Shown: in pieces, positions 22,589 through 35,914 of the stretch
Numbering within the stretch: position 1 is the stretch's first letter
Layout of the letters: every line of letters starts with the position of its first letter
NCBI GenBank assembly: GCA_022606135.1
Contig: JABYQN010000009.1
Coordinates: forward strand, 769,001 to 833,000
Reading direction: 5' to 3'
Source: Fomes fomentarius
Taxonomy: Eukaryota > Basidiomycota > Agaricomycetes > Polyporales > Polyporaceae
DNA: 64,000 bases
Position numbers and translations under genes: made by a program
The notes under the pieces: model-generated
Database searches by the model: none
Told to the model about the DNA's origin: nothing
What the model saw: the letters and a program-made list of their open reading frames with translations, nothing else

Positions 22589-22783
22589 GCATGCTGCGCT
22601 TCCCCGAGGAACAAGGGGCAAGGGGCAGAAGGATCGCTTCTCAACTTTCATTTCGGAATGTAGCGTGTACGACGAGATGAGATGAACTATGAACTATGAA
22701 TGAACCATTGGATGTTCCTTCGGTATTAGTCGATGTGTTTGTTAGACATCGCACTAGGGGCGATGTGCGTGTAGGAAAGAGTC

Positions 22784-25700
22784 CTACTGTAGTTTTGTGA
22801 GGTCGATCTCCATCGGTTCCTCCTCGCCGAGCTCGTCGAATGCGTGCTGGATCGGCGGCAGGTACATGTTCAGCTTCCACATGTCACCCAGGCGGACCCT
22901 AGAGTAATCGAAGGCAAGTCCAATCAGGGGCCCACCGGATTCGCCGTCACCCCGGCGGGGTGGCATCCCGGGGTACCGGGCAGAGAAGTGTGTGAGGAGA
23001 AGCTTCTGTGCCCCCATCCTGCAGGCAGAAAGCGCACGCGTCAGTGGTTTCGATGATGAGTAAGGAAGAGAAAGGGCGGCCGCAGGGGTAAGCCCCCGTG
23101 GGTCAGGTGCTGGAGAGAAGGGCCGGATATGGACGTTTGAGCACTCACCGTCTGCCGATATCGATGGCTTGCGCGGACGTGCTGTGTGCCTTCTCGCGCG
23201 CGAGTTCTTCCTCCTCTGGGCTCATGCTCGACTCGTGGATTAAAAGAGTGACGTCGCGCCCAGCTTTGACGAGGTTCTCTGTCGGCATGGTGTCTGCGGA
23301 AAAGCTAAATGGACGATCGTGTCAGCCCCGAGTCTGCGTCCGATCCGCGAAGCTTTGTCCGAGCCGAGAGGAAGCAAAGATAAAGAGGGCACAGTGGAGG
23401 GGCTGATGGGGTGCGAATGCGAAGAAAGAAAAGACTCACGCTACTCCCCAGCCATCGTGGTGCCTGATGACCACGCCATAGCAGCGGACACGATGCGCCA
23501 CATCGACCGTCGTAAATGCTCTAAGCCCGAGTGCGCGGCGCATCGCGTTGGCGTTCTCGCGCGACCTGATTCATATTCATCCCAATACGACGGACTGTCA
23601 GATATGCGTAGATAGCAGGATTAGGGCGGGGACTTCGGCGTACCTGTCTGCATTCATGAAAGGTTCATCCTCGACATCGTTTTTCCCGTATGGGCGAGGG
23701 AATCGCCAGTTAAGGGCATCCGAGAGGATCAAGACTACTCCGTTGGGATCTTCCAGCCCATGATCTTCCATCTCGTGGCGTTCAAGAATGTACATGAGAT
23801 GTGGGCGCAGACCCACCACGTACAGTGGCTCTGTGGGAGGCGGTTTCATCTGTACAAGTCTGTCAGCGTATAGGTGACATGAGACGATACGAACAGACCT
23901 ACTTGGGTACGCATCATCAAGATCTTCGATAGTCCCATATGATGGTCACCGTGCATATGACTGAGGAATATACATTTTAGGTCACGAAGGACTTGCCATG
24001 CACCCGTGGAGTGACTGAGATCGTCCCCAAACGAGCGTGCGAGCTGTCCCCATGTATTCTCGCCGCAGTCGAGTAACATGTTGCCGTGACCAGGGATCTG
24101 TATGAGGGTGCCAGACACTGACAAGACAGAGATGAACCCCGTCTGTTTATAATTTAGAATTGGACCAAAACATACCATTGCGCGTCAGTGTCGGGATTGC
24201 ACTCCCGGTACCCAGGGGCGTGATGACCACATCGTCACCCGGTTGGCTCGCTGGACTGCCCCGGCGCACACGATCAGATACTCGTCTTGTGACGGCTGCA
24301 AACCTTCCCTTGACCGAGTCTGACAACTCAGGCAATGATCCGGCCGCAACCAATGAGTTGAACTCATCCGCCCTTGCATTTTCGTCCTTCGTCGGCGGCC
24401 GCGAAGGACGCAAATGTAAGACGGTGTTAGGTTGAGACAGAGTTGTTTTCGGTGGCAATCCTGTCACTGCTACAAAGAATTAGTTAGAGTGTAATCCATA
24501 ATACGACCACTGGGCACTCACAACCAAATTCGCGATGCGGAGCCAGATCATACTTGGGCAGCGGGAACATGTCTTCATCAAGTTGATTGAGCTTCGCCTG
24601 CACAAGCGCCGATCGGGAGTAAACGATTTTATTTGGAGTGTGTTCTCGTGAGGACACGATATGCTGCGTGTATGCGTGAGTTGCAGTCCTCCATGTAATC
24701 AGCGTACAGACTCACATGTGTCTCACTCGAGAAGCCATTCATGAACTCCTTATACTGCTCGTCCTCTAGCACTCCCTCTCCACAAATGTGATACACCCCG
24801 TGCAGCGGGGTTTCTTTTCGCATGTCCGCCGATTTTGTCCGATATTGCGAAAAGAAGGGATGTTCAGTAAAGGAAGCCATGAGAGAGGGGATATGCCCAG
24901 GTGTCGGCACGTCAAGGATCAATATGGCCTAGCACAAATCTTTCAGTTTGTCGATGTAGAAACAAGCCAAGACCACCAAACCTGCGGTGCCTCGCTGGGA
25001 CCAACACAGTCCTCTGGTTTCACCGTCCTCTGAATCTTCCCGCCATTGCCGTCGTCAACCTCGAAAGTCACAGTCTCGCCCTTAGTCAACTGCCCACGTA
25101 TGGGGCCCCGCGGTACCCCATGCGTCTCAGCCTTCTTGACATCGAACTTGCCACGGACGCTGGGCCCGACACACAGGTACGCCAAGGTAGGTAAGGCGGG
25201 CGGATCTGACCCATCTCCCGCAGCCAAGCGGGGAAGCCTCAGATGTTTGCTAGAACCAGAGTTGACGCGATTCCGAAGAGACGGATCTCTCGCGGCCTGC
25301 AGGAGGGCTTCCCTGGCTTCACGTTTGGCCCTTTTTGTCAGCGACGTGTCCGCCTCTGGGGGCGCTTGCATGGGGAACATTATTTGTAGCAGGAGCTTGC
25401 GCCATTCTTGCGCCTCGAGGCCTGTAAGCGTCGATGGGTTGAAGTCTTTCGCCTCAGCATGCACAGTGAGCGCGCTGGAGACGGGGGAGTTCGACTTGAC
25501 TGTGTAGTTGGTGGCCGGAGGAGGGGACAGTCGCTTTGAAGACGTGGGTGGAGACGGTGAGCGTTTCCTCTTCAAGGGTCGTGGAGACGACTGTTCCCCC
25601 GCAGGAGCAACCGTATCCGGGTACAAGGGAACTGAATAGACAGTAATGTTGTCATCCCTGAAGACTGGCGGAGGTGTAGCTCCATGTTCAGTCGGCTGTA

Positions 25701-26240
25701 CTAGATTTGTAGGTGCTTCGACGGCCTTGACGATCATAGTCGAGCTGTACGACGGGCAAGTGCATTGGACGAATTGAAAGATACGATACAAACAGGTTTC
25801 ACTGACCGATAGACAAAGCTACGCATCGTAGCAAGGTAATGCATCAACCCGTACGGCCCCACGATGTCAATTGCAGGTACCGAGGCATCCGCGCACGTCA
25901 TCAACAAGCCTGTTTACAACGTGCATTAGCTCTGGAGCTACTACACGTCCATAGAAGGGCAATATAGCTCCTGCTAAGATGCAAATAGCCCTTTACATGA
26001 CGTGTATGCATGGGAAGATTGCGACGCATACACACCTGGCACACCACCACACCTATGCGTCCCAGCAGCCGTCACGAACAATCCTTTCGTCCTCCGTATC
26101 GAATGGTGGCTTTGCATCCACGCGCGACCCATGCCTTCGCTCGCATTGAAGATATACTTCGCGGTCCCGAAATTGAGGAGGAGAGTCGGTTCCGTGTCAG
26201 AGGTTGCGGATGTCAGGACGGACAAGCTCCACATAGACAT
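22784..26240 (-). CDS. TRZ1: Long-form tRNase Z (ELAC2/Trz1)
   Basis: Start at the ATG at 26240 (MSMWSLSVLTSATSDTEPTL), which matches the usual Trz1 N-terminus; the frame upstream to 26396 has no ATG. The stop TAG is at 22784. The N-terminal half-domain includes LLNFGTAKYIFNASEG and a charged linker with a possible nuclear signal (RPLKRKRSPSPP), then GGKIQRTVKPEDCVGPSEAP. The C-terminal catalytic beta-lactamase domain has GTGSAIPTLTRN, LLDCGENTWGQL, the zinc motif FLSHMHGDHHMG (HxHxDH), RHHDGWGV, HESSM and LTHFSARYPG. The enzyme trims the 3' trailer of nuclear and mitochondrial pre-tRNAs. All metal ligands I can check are present. The gene is convergent with GH51. Several short introns are present and a few borders are inferred. 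Confidence 0.92.
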
Positions 26241-26938
26241 GTTCTGGCAAGGCTCAGCTGCAGTTGACAGACTTCGGCGGAAGGGAACAGGACGGCGGGT
26301 AGAGATAGAGGCAGCGAGGCGGGTGCTATGTACAACTCTACGACATATCCAAGCCAGTTTTTCGGGACCTAGAGCTGGATAAGACAACTTGGACAAGTTG
26401 GAGCAGGCAGAGAAGACCCTAGATGCAGCGACGTCGACAGGACCACAGATGAGTTTGACCGTAAAGAAAAGAGGAAGAAAGACTTCTGTAGTAACTGAGC
26501 GCCCAACAGCAGTAGGCTATCGAACGCCCGGCTTTCGCCGCCGACCAGAAGTCAACGGTTAACACAGAATGAGCAACGCTCGTAATACATACTATGCACA
26601 CTAATGTCGTACTCAATGAACACACTCGCCAGCCGAATGATTGACCATACCTCATACAATAGATGTGCCCCGCGAGATAGGTAGATATGAAAGGTAAAGG
26701 GTACGTACCGCAGCTTCAAGTTTAACGGTTGCACTCCATCCTATCGCCGGACTCGAAAGATATTGTCGTGAACGTAGCGTAAACCGCCTTCGCTGCCAGA
26801 TGCGTCACTACTGCTCAATCCGACTGGACGGATAGAGGTGAACAACGTAGTACTACTGAATGCGAATACATCGATGACAATTTCAGGCCCGCCCTCGAGC
26901 AACAACACATAGGGAGATCAAATAATCTACAATGTCCA
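26241..26938. other. Intergenic between tRNase Z and the HET gene
   Basis: No gene is supported. It holds the tRNase Z promoter and the HET gene's 3' flank. The plus-strand frames overlapping 26002-26382 are shadows of the tRNase Z first exon. Confidence 0.5.
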
Positions 26939-29218
26939 TCACTTCAGTATAACCTGAGCTCGCCCTGTCGTCGCATGGATGGTGGCGACAATAGTAGGAT
27001 CTTCCGATACAGACTCTGGTCGAATGCCTCTCAAGAACATGCGTTGCCGGAACTGGCAAACTAATCTATGGTCCTCAGGTTCTTCGCCAGGTCCCTCAAC
27101 ATATACTGCTGCCGCTATCTGAAACCCACTACGTCCAGGGACGCTGCCCACCAACAGCGCGTTGCATACACTCTTTGTCGCACTTGAAAATACTACAACG
27201 CCACACGAGAAAGTTTGTCCCGTCGGCTTATCTCGAATGGCATACCTTCCAGCAGGGTCTATTTCTGTGTCCGCAAACAGTATGATTGCGTACTCAGCAA
27301 GGAGACCGCTTGGAGTGCACACAGCCATTTCACGTCCGATAGACATGTTCGCCGACCCGTGTGTCATTAGTGTGCGTGGAGCCCAAGTGAAGCCGTCCAC
27401 GGAGAGCTTGTCTCCTGGAAGGAAGACTATATGGGGATCGACACGACCGACACGTAGTAGCAAGGTTTTCATGCGTTCATTCCATGGTAGCTTGACCAAC
27501 TCCCCAGCGTCGACATGGAGAAGTCCGGAAATCGCGAGCGTCTCGTCTGCCACCCGCTTTGTCGACCGCCACCGTAGAGCTCGAGCAATATGGGCTATAG
27601 AAAATGGTGACGGGCCTTCTCCGGGCTTCCTTCCCCTGGTCAGGCCCGACTGGTAGGTAGACAGTCGGTAAACTTCGGTGGCCAAGGACACAATCAGAGG
27701 GTCGACACATTCATCTTCTTCGGACAGTGGAATGAGTTCGTCGAAACTGATAATGCCGTCGGAGAACTCGAAGTATAGTTTGCGTGCAAGCATCCCTTCC
27801 TGGAGTGTCCACATTCTCTGCATCCATCCTGACGTCAAGACACGCAATAGTCTCTCCTCCTTCGGGGCGGCCTTGCTGCAGTTGCGTATCCCTGCGTCCA
27901 GGACTAGCACAGCAGTCGCATCTGCATATGTCCGCGCCATCAACCCGATAGCCAATTGGCGGGAACGCTGTTCATGTGGTATACACAAGGTGTCCATCCA
28001 GAACGCACCCTCCGGTAGGAGGGATGTGATCGAGGCAATCAGCCGGTTGATCTGGCATGTAGGCAGGCCTCTCTCGGTGTCGCTCCCAAGCCCGTCGGCC
28101 CAGACATGGGAGATGGCCACGTACGGGGCATGCGAAGCAGACTGAGCAGCAAGACCTGTGCCTTGTGGAACAAGAACCGGAACAACCCCTTCGGAGAGCG
28201 ATGCTTGCACAGTCTCGACAAGAACTGACGAGTGAGCGCAGGTGCATGAGTCGTGAACGTGTTTGTTGGTGTAGTGAGCGACGTCGATATCATTGAGTGT
28301 ACAGGCGTCACGTGTGCATGCCCTGTGATCATCCATACCTCCACGAGAAAAGGGTTGCTGTGTGCTTGCGTATCCGAGAGCGACCAACCCACTGGCAGCG
28401 AGAATAGACACAGCGAATGGACACCAACCATCAGATGTCAACTTCTCACGTAGCCAGCCAGTGGGTAACAGATTGAACGTATAGGGAGTAGGGGATTGTG
28501 GAGGAATGCGATGTGGAAAGGTATTTAGAACAGTCAACAGACTCTCTGCGACTGCACCAATCATGCAGGTGATACCTGTAGCGGTGATTTCCGGTAGCGC
28601 TGCCCGTCGGAATGGGTTCCTGACCGCATGCGTTACTTCGGTAGAAAAGAAGTGGCTTGCCCCACGGATCGCTGATTCCACTCGCATAGCCCAGCGACGA
28701 GAAAGCTCCGGATTTCCGAAAAGTTTGCGAACACGATAGCGCCAGTCCCTGAGCAGCACGGGTATGTTTTGGGCACTAAACTTCACAGCGCCGTCATCCG
28801 AAAAAGACAGTAAGAAGCGCTCTGGAATCTTGATGCGCATCGTGTCCTCCAGGAGCCCAAAAGTCCAGAACGCCTGCATGAGCCCAGCATATTCGCGAGC
28901 GGAGAGAGTGAATACATCTGGGCAACGGACTTCGAGGTAGGTGTCGAGGGATAGAAGTGGGTAGCCATCATGGCCGCCTCCAAGCCAATCGCAGTCTTGG
29001 AAAATGAATCGACGTTTGGTTGGGGTGTGAGGAGGACGGAGATCGTCCCATCCTGACTGGTTAAAATCGATGTTGGAGGCAGGTATGGCAAGGGCTTCTG
29101 ACTCTTCCACCGTTACTATGTAGATGCGGCATCATTCAAGTGTACATACAAAGCAGTGATGTACTTAGATCTTACCAGAGTCTTCACAATGGTGCGATGG
29201 ATGCAAGGATTTCATCAT
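26939..29218 (-). CDS. HET-domain (heterokaryon incompatibility) protein
   Basis: A short first exon (29176-29218, ATG at 29218, MMKSLHPSHHCEDS) is joined across a 60-base intron (29116-29175) to one long exon ending at 26939, about 739 residues. The HET domain is in the middle: YVAISHVWADGLGSDTERG, GAFWMDTLCIPHEQRSRQLA, MARTYADATAVLVLDAG and GWMQRMWTLQEGMLARKLYF. The first 270 residues are not recognised but include two hydrophobic stretches (TCMIGAVAESLLTVL and FAVSILAASGLVALGY) that could enter a membrane. In ascomycetes HET domains trigger cell death after fusion of unlike mycelia; in basidiomycetes the role is mostly unproven. The GTG that begins the long open frame (29110) is not needed once the first exon is used. 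Confidence 0.85.
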
Positions 29219-31027
29219 GATGAAGGGGGTGGAAGTTTGGATGGAGAGTAACAAGCGCTGAACGTAACTCTCCTACGCAGTGAGCGCTAGTGAGCCATAG
29301 TACTATCGCGACCCCAATGTCTGCTCAAGGAAAGATAGGGAAGCATCGGTCAACCGATGAGGATGCCAGTCGGCGCAAGTATGTATGTATGCTATAGGGA
29401 TATGTAGATACATAAATGACATTTTTTGGTGGATGTGTCACAGAGGGTCGCGATACTTAGTATATATAGTATATATAATATACAGTGCATCAAGATCCAG
29501 GCTCATCGTTTTTGCTCCTTTCCTCCATTGCGGCGTACTACGTACAGCAAGCAGCCATGGAAGCGAAAACGAGCAGCAGATCTTGTTTCCGAAGACGACA
29601 TTCGTGACAAGCTGTCGAAGAAGAGTTGCGCAAAGTCGGTATCTCCTTCGACATCAACTCTTGACAGGCGGTCGGTGAGCAGGGATGGGACCCGGGGAGT
29701 CGCCACATTTTTTCTTCAGGTCGATGGCATGGCCGTGAAGCACAAGCTGCCTACACTCGACCGCGTGTATATGACTCGACGCGGCGTAAACTTCGGCAGC
29801 GCCGCATGCATCGGACGGTTATGCACCACTGTTTGCCAGGCGAAAGCATTCGCCGTGATGGCCTACTATGCCGGTATCAACGCCCGAGGAGAATAGGAAG
29901 CACTCCGAACCTCGTCATCAATCATGATCCGCACCTCTCGCTGGCGAGCGTGTCGTCTCATTCATAGGGATATGTAACCATGATCGGAAGGCGCGAATCC
30001 CAAGACAGTGGTCCTACGGACTCCTCATAGCAGACTCACTAACTAGTGCAGTTTTCTCATCGGCAAAAAAGCATAGATAGATGAGTACCGAAAGATTTAG
30101 AGCTCGAGTAAAAACATGCAGAGAACACCTCACGATGGTTCGTCTTCCACTTGAAGTGGATACATGCTACACATATGAGTATCATAGATCTTGACTTTCA
30201 AGACTGGAGGAAGTTGAACCGGCCCGGGACTTGGAGCGCCCATGTAGGCACAGCGCCTCTCCCATTCCCAACTTCATCTGGAGACTTCAACTTCTGTCAC
30301 CACCTCAGTCTAGGTTCCGCTGTATAAATTCCCGCCCTTCCAAGCTTCTGAGACACTACTAGGAAATGACGTTGGGCTTATGCGGCTGCATATCTTTGTC
30401 TTTGGTCTGGGAGCCCTTCTCCACACAATCCAACCTCAAGTTACACGGTCGTGATCGGTATCTATCTATCCTCGTTTCGCCCAAGCTCGCACTTATTGTT
30501 GCGTATGTTCTAGGACCACGTCCATTCCTGGTAGGCTCTATACAAATTTCCGTAAGTGTGCTTCCTTTTACGCAGAACGCAAATCGATGAGCGAGGCGGG
30601 AATACTCAGGCGCCTCTCTTCTATTGTCTCAATTGTGGTGCACTGGCAGGGCTTCCCATGATATACATAATATGGCTGGAGTGCTGTCAACTGACCCCGT
30701 ATCGAGCGCCGCCATGGCATATGCACTTTTGTGTGCGCGGGAAACGTATATGGCAACCCTGGAGCGCGTCTGCCGGTTCTTTTGTCTTGCGCTGCTTCGC
30801 GGCCTGCGCACCAGGCGTATATCTACACTTGCTTTCAACTCTCGACGTCCGTGCTCAGTGCTCTCCATCGCTCGCTGCTCGACGCTCCGACTCTCCTCCT
30901 CATCGGCCCTAGTGGTCTTGTATCTGGATCCTGATCCCGCTCTTGCTCTGCCGTCGCTCTGTCGTTTCTCTGCTGGTCATCGGTTCTCGTTATAGCTCCT
31001 CAGGTAGAAAATCACGTCGCGAATACG
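29219..31027. other. 1.8 kb intergenic region
   Basis: Contains an AT-rich TATATA tract near 29458-29482, a plus-strand frame at 29426-29896 without recognisable domains, and a TATA-like TATAAAT at about 30322 followed by a short hydrophobic frame from the ATG at 30366. None makes a convincing gene. The CT-rich 30850-31027 part is probably the promoter of the next gene. Confidence 0.4.
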
Positions 31028-32158
31028 ATGTCTGTCGCCACTTTATCTCCCACCGCCACTGCGTTCATCCGCTTCCCCCCACCCCCGCCGACCCGGAACG
31101 AGCTCTCGAGCGAGCAACGCGCACAGCTCATCCGCACGAACAACAAGCTTGGTCAGGTTCTAGGCAGTACGCCACACGTCCTCGATCTGTCTTACATCAG
31201 TGAGTGTCTTACCTCTTGTGAATGCTATAAGGGCTAAACCTGATATATCTTGTGTCGCGCAGTCCCGAAGACACAGATTGATCTCCCACCACCACCAAAG
31301 ACCCCAACATCGAGCCGGAATCCTTTCAGGAAGCACGCGCGCACAAAGTCCGTCCCAAACGTTGACATGGAGTCCGTCCGCGCGAGCGCGAAGAGCCCCG
31401 ATACCGTCGCATCGCGCTCGTCTGCCAACTCGCGCCGGTCCACCACTAGCGTGCGCGTCAAGACGGACGAGCTGGCGTGGAGGTCACCATACCCCGCGCA
31501 GCGCCCACCTCTGCTCCAGCTCGCCGTGCCGAACCCTTCGCGGTCACGCAAGCCCAGGCTCGAGACCATCCCAGGCTCGCCTCCATTCAACGAGACCACA
31601 GCACCGTTCGATCCTCCGTCGTTCTCGATCCCATCTGCGGCCTCGATGCGTCGCGAGAAGATGCGCCGTGTCAGGAAGATGCTCGGGGACGGCGTGCCCA
31701 CCGATCTCGTCTTCCCCTCGTCACCCGAGGAGTCGGAATCAGAGTCTGAGGAGGACTCGCCAGTCGTGTCTACCCCGACATCGACGATGAGCCGGGAGTG
31801 GCTCCTCGTGAACGTGAACAAGCCTCTCCCCACTGAACCGTCCACCCCAACGGAGTCCTTTGCTGAGCCGCTGGAACGTGTCGCACCGCTTCAAACGCCT
31901 TCGAAGAAGGCGAAGGGGCCTGCCGTCCGCCGCAACCTTTTGTTCAAGGAGCGGCAGAAGGAGAAGCCATCAAAGAGCGCGAAGCCGCTCGAGAGCATAG
32001 CGGAGAGCGCGAAGGAGACACGCCCCGACAGTCTGACGTGCGTCGGGGTCTCCGTGAGCGCGGGCATGAAGGGCATGGGCCAATCTCGTCGGTTCGTCAA
32101 AGGAGGTGTCCCAATGGACCAGATCGGCACCGTGTGGGGAGGAGGAGGCATCTGGTAA
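31028..32158 (+). CDS. Disordered conserved protein, function unknown
   Basis: ATG at 31028 (MSVATLSPTATAFIRFPPPP), one intron (about 31200-31261) that restores SYIIPKTQIDLPPPP, and stop at 32158. The product, about 355 residues, is rich in Pro, Ser, Arg and Lys. Features are a poly-Pro patch, a basic Ser-rich region (ARTKSVPNVDMESVRASAKS), an Arg/Lys helix (RREKMRRVRKMLGDGVPTDL), an acidic serine run (ESESESEEDSP) and a Gly-rich end (QIGTVWGGGGIW). The layout suggests a phosphorylated scaffold or regulator, but this is only inference. It sits upstream of PIL1 in the same orientation. Confidence 0.75.
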
Positions 32159-32763
32159 GCGTGTCCCTGGCTATGAGGGCAAGCTGGTTCTTACCCTCGC
32201 AGTTGGTGACATGCACTCGTTCCCAACGTGTCCTCACAGATCCGGAAGTCTCGAAATGTTTGCGCAAGCCCGTCCTTTTCGGAATTTGTCTGGTCTAGTT
32301 TGTATTGCTTCGTATCATCTTGTACCACTGTACCCTACATACCATCCACCTTGTAGTCCTTTGCTAGCCTGCTAGCCGCCATGTAATGTAGAGCATATAG
32401 CCCAACCGTCACGGTGATGTACCGATAGCCTATGTTTTCGTATGCCCCTCGTATGCTAACATGAGTATGTAGACCATGGTATGTGTTCGCGTAAGTATAC
32501 TTATGTCCTGTTCCTGGCCGTAATATCGCAAGAAGGGTATAGCCGGCCGAGAACCGGCGATGAGGTCAACGATGGAAGCGCCCCCGTGGCGCTGTGCATG
32601 ACTGCATCGCCCAAGCTTCGCGTCCATCTCTCTTCTGCGCAGCAGGCTGTCCACCCTTTTCTTCGCCTGCGCATCGAATCCACGTCTGTCAGACTGAGCT
32701 ACCCATTACCACCCATCTTTCGATCACGACTACGATTTCGACAACGACAGGTCAGACGACACG
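32159..32763. other. Intergenic, upstream of PIL1
   Basis: Includes the previous gene's 3' UTR and the PIL1 promoter. No gene is supported. Confidence 0.5.
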
Positions 32764-35700
32764 ATGTTCAAAAACGCAGCGCGCAAGATCGCGCACAACA
32801 CGACCGTGCCCGGCCTCGCCGGGAAACAGGACCTCCGGGCCCTCCAGGACCTGATCACCGCGGAGAAAGCTGTTTTGAATTCGTGTGTCATGCCATTTGT
32901 CTTTTCTGCCACTGAGTTCGCCTGGCGGGCTGAGCAGTGCGCGCGTATAGGGTGCAGAGACTCTCCACGGATTTTGCGCGGGCTTCGGACGCTTTGAGGG
33001 TGTGGGGGCAGGGGGAGGGAGACGACCTCGGTGTGAGTTTCCATTCCTCCCACTGCCTATGCATGCTGCATGCATGCACTGGCTTCCGTGCTTGAATATT
33101 CATCTTTGCTCTGCTCAGGACACCTTGATTGCGTCGAATGCACTCCTCCTGCACTTCGCTTCTGCACTGTCGGTGTTCGCCAACCATGAAGGCGCCATCC
33201 GCGAGATGATGAAGGCCATCCGGACACGCGAGGAGGAGCTCGACGAGCTGAAGCGGAGGCGCAAGTCAGTCCTCTCCGATGCGGACGCGGCGGAGCGGAA
33301 GCTCAGCAAGATGAACCCGGACAACAAGAACTTGCAGCAGCAGACGGACCTGCTCAACCGGCTCCGTGACGAGATCCGCCAGATGGATGCGGACATCATG
33401 CAGGAGGAGGCGAACCTTGGAGACTTCAAGCGGGAGAGCGTGCGTATGTGGATGGGACGTAAGTTTGGGGGATTACTCGAATGTTGCGAGAAGGGTGCCG
33501 TGAGTTCCCGCTTCCCTTGCTCGTGTGTGTGTCTTCCGTCTGATAGAATCGTCATCAGGTCGCTAGCGAATTGGGCAAACTCGTCATCGCCGTAAGTCGC
33601 CCGTACATCTACACAATGGATATATGCTCATATCTTGAACAGGAGATTCCTATGGAGCAAACACAACCGGGATTACCAAGGCCCTACTATACTGGCCATG
33701 CACGTACCGAGTTCCTTGTCGCAGAGGCAGCACGATCAATAGCAGAGGTCAGTTTTTCAACTGAACCCAATCCAAATCCTACTCGCAGACCCATCCGTCA
33801 ATTGCCCGGGCCCGAATTACCATCACCACCAATAGGGTCTCCCGTGCAGCAACGCCGTCTGTCATTGACATCGGCGAACGGGCCGCCTGGCTTCTCACCA
33901 CCGCAAAACGTGGGTTCGCCAATTAGCAGTCCCCCTGCCAGTTACCGCGGGCTCCCGCATGTCGAGGAGGGTGGTTTCAGCATATCGCAGTTCTTGTCGT
34001 CCGACCAGCCCCCTCAATTGACGTTGAACTCAGAGGTGAACGAGTTTGGCTCGTTCTCTAGCCCGCCCTCCAATCAGCCGAGCTCCTTCAGTGCCGGTGA
34101 GCGAGACAAAGTGGCAAGCCCTCGCGGTGGCCGCTTTGCCACCTTCCCTGTGAAGGCCCTTGGGCCACGTCCCCAACCTGGACCAAACCCCACTAACCCC
34201 TACATCACCGCACCCCCGATGCGGGACGGTGATCGCGCGCCGTCTCTGGAGATCGACCGCGCCAATGACGATTTCTCTGCTAGCGTCGTGCAGGCGCTCG
34301 ACGGGTACTCGCTCGCCGGGCCTTCGAGTGATGCTGGTCCAAGTCGCTTCCAGCAACCAGATCGTGACGTGAAACGCGCCAGCGCCGATTTTGGTCCGCA
34401 GAGATACTCCCCGCCCCCGCCAGTGTACACGCCCTCGAATGGCCAAGGCCTCCCCGACGGCGCCGCCCCATCGCAACCGCCGGGCGCCATGCAGAATGGG
34501 CTTGGTGTGCTTGATACCGGAAAGGGGAAGGCGCTGGAGCAGGACGATGACGAGGAGGAGGCGGAGGAAGAAGGGCTGGCGTATATGTCGCCTAGTCGTC
34601 TGATTGGATCCCAGGAGTCGCTACCCGAGACTGGCGATAGGAGGGTGAGGTTCGGTGGTGTCAACGATGTGGAGGCGGAGCTGGAGAGGCGGCATGAACA
34701 ACAGGAGCAGGCGGCGGCGGCGGTGGTGGTTCCACCCCCTGCTGCTCCCGTTACGAGCACTACACACGGCCCTCCCACCAGGGTCCCTGTTCCTCGTTTT
34801 GACGAAGACGAATTGGGTGGGCAGCAGAACGGACGTCTTTCTAATGAAGGTGGGTATGTTTCCCATATGGCAGGGAGTGCGCGCTGACAATCTCCTAGTC
34901 AAACGCTCACAGCCTGCATCCCCGAGAGACTCCGAATCGTCACAACGTGGACGCTCCCCTCCCAGCTCTCAGGTTCCGGTTCATATTCCGCCTGCAGCTG
35001 AGCCGTTTGACGAGCAATCTCTCAATGCTGCTGCCGCTCGGGAGGTGTCTCGCGAACTGGATGCGTTGATGATGAGCTCTCCACCACAATCACCTGCCCA
35101 GACGCTACCACCAATCTCCCCGTTCGCCAACCGCCCCCAATACGGTGCTCCTGCTCCGTCGTACCAGCGTAGAGCTGTCTCTCCGCTTCCTGCAGTCACA
35201 ACAGCGCAAACGCCAATATCCCAGCCGACGAGCCCGAAATTAGAGGGTATGTACGTGCGCGAGCGTGATCGGTCCGTGAACCCTCCTTCTAGGTCGGCTA
35301 CGCAAGACAACACCCCAGCGCCTTCTTCACCTGCAGCTAGCGACGGCAGCGACCAGCAGCGCCCCTCGATCAGCGTCCCCAGACCATCACCTGCGTTATC
35401 CACGGACACGGGTGGTACGCCGTTCCGCACGCCTCTAGGCACACCATCCCCGTCCGGACCACCACCAATTGGCTCTTTCTACAACCTACCTGCCAGTACG
35501 GGCTCGAACACCTCTTTTCAATCTGGCGGTCAGCGCACCATTTCGGCGGCGGCGTTTAGGCGGCAGCAACAGCAGGCGCGCAATATGAGCATGGACAGTG
35601 TGCAATCGGGCTCGAACGCGAACTTGGCTGACACGAGCCCGCTGAACGTGAAGAAGCGCGCGCTGCCCGCCTCGCCATATCCGTCGTCGCTCCATCCTGG

Positions 35701-35914
35701 GCAGGGACCGGGCGTGCGCTCTGTGTCTGCGACCAATCAGCCGCCGGAGTACGGCCAGGAGGACAGACCGGTATCGCATTACCGCCAGGAAGATGACTTT
35801 GACTATATCTCGGCGTACACGGACGACAACCAGGGTGGCAGAGCGTCGAACTATGGTGGCTATGGCTCTGGGCGGTTCGCGACTAACGTGGATAACGGAG
35901 ATGGGATCCGGTAA
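32764..35914 (+). CDS. PIL1: Eisosome component PIL1/LSP1-like protein
   Basis: ATG at 32764 (MFKNAARKIAHNTTVPGLAG). Short exons encode the BAR-like Pil1 domain in the first 210-240 residues: LQDLITAEKAVLNSVQRLST, HFASALSVFANHEGAIREMM, a long coiled coil (REEELDELKRRRKSVLSDAD) and ARTEFLVAEAARSIAEVSF. The rest, about 700 residues, is low-complexity Ser/Pro/Gln-rich sequence with an acidic stretch (EQDDDEEEAEEEG), ending at 35914. Yeast Pil1 is 339 residues and shapes plasma-membrane furrows (eisosomes); this protein is roughly three times longer because of the tail. The splice before LGDTLIAS uses the second of two overlapping GT donors. The core family call is strong; the tail's role is unknown. 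Confidence 0.88.

Noticed and set aside
26002..26382. Plus-strand frame over the start of tRNase Z
   Set aside because: It is the complement of a clearly coding exon of tRNase Z.
29426..29896. Plus-strand 156-codon frame upstream of the disordered-protein gene
   Set aside because: It begins in an AT-rich tract, has no recognisable domain and no splice support; a chance frame is likelier.
30366..30995. Short hydrophobic frames downstream of a TATA-like box
   Set aside because: No family resemblance and no way to join the pieces into one protein.
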